Assembly: GCA_937916085.1 (NCBI GenBank)
Contig: CALGGO010000041.1
Span: 1 to 22,823 of the forward strand
Direction: 5' to 3'
From: an uncultured Prevotellaceae bacterium
GTDB taxonomy: Bacteria; Bacteroidota; Bacteroidia; Bacteroidales; Muribaculaceae
Length of the DNA stretch: 22,823 nucleotides
Shown: one piece after another, positions 22,769 through 22,823 of the stretch
Numbering within the stretch: position 1 is the first letter of the stretch
Layout: each line of letters starts with the position of its first letter
Position numbers and translations under genes: made by a program
The notes under the pieces: generated by a model
What the model was told of the DNA's origin: nothing
Database searches by the model: none
Seen by the model: only the letters and a program-made list of their open reading frames with translations

Positions 22769-22823
22769 ATAAATTAGGCTGCGCCTCTTTTATTTTTGCA
22801 GTCGGAAAAGTTTAGATTAACTT
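22769..22823 (+). repeat. Right copy of 55-bp inverted end repeat
   Basis: This is the exact reverse complement of 1-55, in the 88 bases after the AI-2E gene stop. Just outside it the two flanks differ, but both keep a TAnnTTTG-like octamer immediately inward. No transposase or other mobility gene lies near it. Confidence 0.9.

Noticed and set aside
1..22823. A 22.8-kb composite transposon or linear replicon bounded by inverted repeats
   Set aside because: There is no mobility or replication-module gene, the content is chromosomal housekeeping, the same repeat occurs internally, and the repeat length matches an assembler k-mer size.

Overview
The window looks like a piece of a Bacteroidales chromosome, probably a gut anaerobe of the Muribaculaceae/Prevotella kind; the family-level guess is inference. 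The reasons are Bacteroidetes-type promoters (-33 TTTG, about 19-20 nt, -7 TAnnTTTG), no obvious Shine-Dalgarno sequences, a secreted protein with a type IX-secretion-like C-terminal tail, a DnaE with an insertion in its PHP domain, and a Nif3/zinc-ribbon gene pair. All identifications come from reading motifs, with no database search.

Layout. Positions 1-361 are non-coding: a repeat that is also found inverted at the right end, an outward minus-strand promoter, then the dnaE promoter and a large stem-loop in the presumed dnaE leader. dnaE, trxA and a secreted Sel1-repeat protein follow on the plus strand (362-5165). They end at a T/G-rich stretch and a strong hairpin shared with a convergent secreted glycerophosphodiester phosphodiesterase (5410-7317, minus). 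A divergent MBOAT O-acyltransferase and an SGNH-like partner (7457-9844, plus) form a probable surface-glycan acylation pair.

The centre (9940-18184) is a self-contained [FeFe]-hydrogenase island. The three H-cluster maturases hydE, hydG and hydF (plus) converge on the structural genes hydB, hydA and hydC (minus), with one bidirectional terminator between them. HydE and HydG are radical-SAM enzymes that build the dithiolate bridge and the CO/CN ligands, and HydF is the GTPase scaffold. HydA carries the catalytic H-cluster. HydB (NuoF-like, FMN and NADH) and HydC (NuoE-like) link it to NADH and probably ferredoxin. All H-cluster ligands and maturase cluster motifs are present, so the system looks functional.

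The right part has a uridine-phosphorylase-like nucleoside phosphorylase (18384-19268), a bidirectional terminator, then a minus-strand pair of Nif3-like protein and C4 zinc-ribbon coiled-coil protein (19356-21236). Divergent to these is an AI-2E-family membrane protein (21470-22735). The 233-bp divergent region 21237-21469 holds three promoter-like cassettes with conserved spacers and associated palindromes, one of which shows a compensatory base-pair change between copies. Part of one cassette recurs at both window ends, making a mosaic promoter/leader repeat family. This is the best candidate in the window for something not described before. The perfect 55-bp inverted repeat at the two ends is more likely an assembly breakpoint in this dispersed repeat than the ends of a 22.8-kb transposon.
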